The notes under the pieces were generated by a model, which had not been told where the DNA came from, did no database searches, and was given only the letters and a program-made list of their open reading frames with translations. Made by a program: the position numbers and the translations under genes. A stretch of DNA of 64,000 nucleotides from Arachis hypogaea (Eukaryota; Streptophyta; Magnoliopsida; Fabales; Fabaceae). The first letter of the stretch is position 1; each line of letters opens with the position of its first letter. Location: assembly GCF_003086295.3 (NCBI RefSeq), contig NC_092054.1:60303546-60367545 (forward strand), in the 5' to 3' direction. Shown one piece after another: positions 62,662-64,000 of the stretch.

Positions 62662-64000
62662 TTTTTTTAATGCATATGGTAATTTAGTTATTTTGATTTC
62701 ACATGAGCATGCTTCCTAAATTTCTGAAATAACTTATTCATTTTAAATCCCTACTTTGTTTCTATCATCCTATGTTCCCATAAAATTTCCCACACTTAAA
62801 TTGTACACAATATCTATCTTAAGCTAACCAATGATTCAACTTGAGATTTTTATTTTGTTTTTCTGCTTAAGGCTAGTAATGTGGTTATAGAACAAGAGGG
62901 GATTAAAAGCTCAAGGGGGATAACAAGGGTGATGTAAAAGATAGGCTAAATTGGGATAAGTGAGGAAAAATTCAAATGATGGCCTCAATCATCTCTTGGT
63001 ATGTATCTATATTCTATATTGGACATATAAATTAAAACAAAGTAATGAACATTAGAATGAAAAAGAAGGGCAAAACACACAGGAATGAAATTTATGGTTT
63101 GAATGTAACCATACAGTTAAGCTCAAAACTCACAGGCTATGTGTTCTCCAGCTCAAAAATCATATATCAGTTATACATGTCATGCAAGTGGAAATCAAGA
63201 GTTCCCATTCAACTCAATGTAAATCTTATGGTGGCCCTTAAAATTTTAGTGTTCCTCCTTGAAGAAATGTTATTAACTAACTAACATGTAATGCTATATA
63301 TACAAGGTGTGCATGGATTGTTTTAATTTACTAAAGTTTCTAGTTTACTCCTTTTATTTTCAATTAAACCAAACTATTATATGCTAAAAGGGTAAACTAT
63401 ACTAATTAATCCACGTATTTTATAACTAATAAGTTTTGAATTGCAACTAAACTAAATGTCTAAGATATAAACTAAAGTGCAAAATGCGGAAATAAAGTAA
63501 AAATATAGCAAAAGAACAATGTGCAAGTACTGAAAAAAATAAAAATAAAAATAAAAATATAGAAAAATAAACAAAATAAGATAGAAGAGTCTGTAGTGGT
63601 TCACCAAAAAGATACGCCAGGGATGGTGACCTCCCCACACTTAAAATATAGCATCGTCCTCGATGCTCACACAAGCTGGGTGTGAAGCACCGGAAGGATG
63701 GGCTGCTGGTGTCTCTGTGGTGGTCTGAGGGTCTGCAGGATGGATAAGTGTAGGAAGATCAGTCTGCTATAGTGGAGGCGTTGATTATAGATGGATCTCC
63801 AGATCTGCAGCCTGTAGCTGGTGGTGCTCCTTATGATGTGGCGCAGCCTACTTTGGTCCTGCCTGCTTAGCCTGGGCATCTGTCTCCTCTTCATGATCGC
63901 TCGCCTCTGCCTCAGATGTATCAGAAGGGGTGTCACGCTCGGAGGGGATGTCGCTGCGGGATCGGATCATCAACATAAGGTGCTCATAGCACCGCTTGTT
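61884..64000 (-). mobile_element. Second internal region of R, cut by the window end
   Basis: Terminal PPT at 61884-61900, AT-rich spacer, PPT-like tract at 62786-62800, internal PPT at 63629-63645, then the C-terminal end of a second env-like pseudogene from about 63660. Nearly parallel to 53400-55500 with scattered substitutions and small indels. Confidence 0.85.

Larger units (their letters stand above)
51952..64000 (-). mobile_element. Element R: reverse family-C element in tandem form (LTR-internal-LTR-internal)
   Basis: Minus strand. The left LTR 51952-53399 acts as 3' LTR of the first internal region (53400-60434), whose primer site touches the second LTR (60435-61883). The second LTR is followed by a PPT and a second internal region (61884-64000) nearly the same as 53400-55500. 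Two units thus share one LTR. The internal content is a gag-like frame, a two-hairpin element, a CpG array, a C-rich spacer, an env-like pseudogene and PPTs; no pol. Confidence 0.85.

Overview
This is a eukaryotic plant window made almost entirely of nested, mostly decayed Ty3/gypsy LTR retrotransposons of the Athila/Tat branch. Their marks are a tRNA-Asp primer site, a Gag with a Retrotrans_gag-type domain, a protease with DLG instead of D[ST]G, an FMDD reverse transcriptase and an env-like third ORF. I see no host gene, rRNA, functional tRNA or bacterial feature. The LTR vocabulary (CACGCG.., TGAACGCCAG.., CTAACGTGG.., GGCGTGGCACGCC..) suggests a legume, most likely Arachis (peanut), in pericentromeric heterochromatin. 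The species call is an inference from memory of such repeats.

Layout. (1) Element E1, family C, forward, enters from the left: gag 1-1165, pro-RT-RNaseH-integrase to 4968. A placeholder gap of exactly 1000 N (6293-7292) follows. Positions 7293-12222 then repeat 1428-6292 almost base for base, including the same insertion junction, so the two sides look like unmerged overlapping contig ends; the left copy carries many 1-bp indels. (2) Element A, 11945-30458, is complete, with TSD TGAGT and LTRs 11945-14140 and 28150-30458. It is inserted in E1 and carries only gag-pro. (3) Inside A, in reverse, is element N, 17861-27395, with an intact 775-codon gag-pro ORF and nearly identical LTRs. (4) E1 resumes at 30459-30464 with its env-like ORF (30963-32228) and 3' LTR (33712-35136). 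(5) A gag fragment E2 (35137-36137) is broken by element D (LTR 36138-38200). (6) Element B, 39420-50713, TSD ACCCA, is inserted in the gag of D. It has gag-pro-RT-RNaseH but no integrase, and a solo LTR of an N-related family (47788-49444) sits in its 3' LTR. (7) D resumes at 50714-51951 and is cut by reverse family-C element R (51952 to the window end), arranged LTR-internal-LTR-internal, with an unusual 550-codon gag-like frame plus an env-like pseudogene.

Order of insertion, youngest last: E2, then E1 and D into it; A into E1, N into A; B into D, the solo LTR into B; R into D. E1 (once autonomous) encodes the enzymes. A and N encode only Gag and protease and would depend on enzymes supplied in trans.

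The most interesting signals are non-coding. A two-hairpin element lies 11-35 nt after the last gag/pol stop in four independent elements and shows compensatory stem changes. A covarying U5 hairpin occurs in four LTR families. Every LTR family has its own array of palindromes in U3. A tRNA-Cys-like sequence sits inside N. There are also fossil primer sites inside LTRs and repeated plus-strand-primer motifs.
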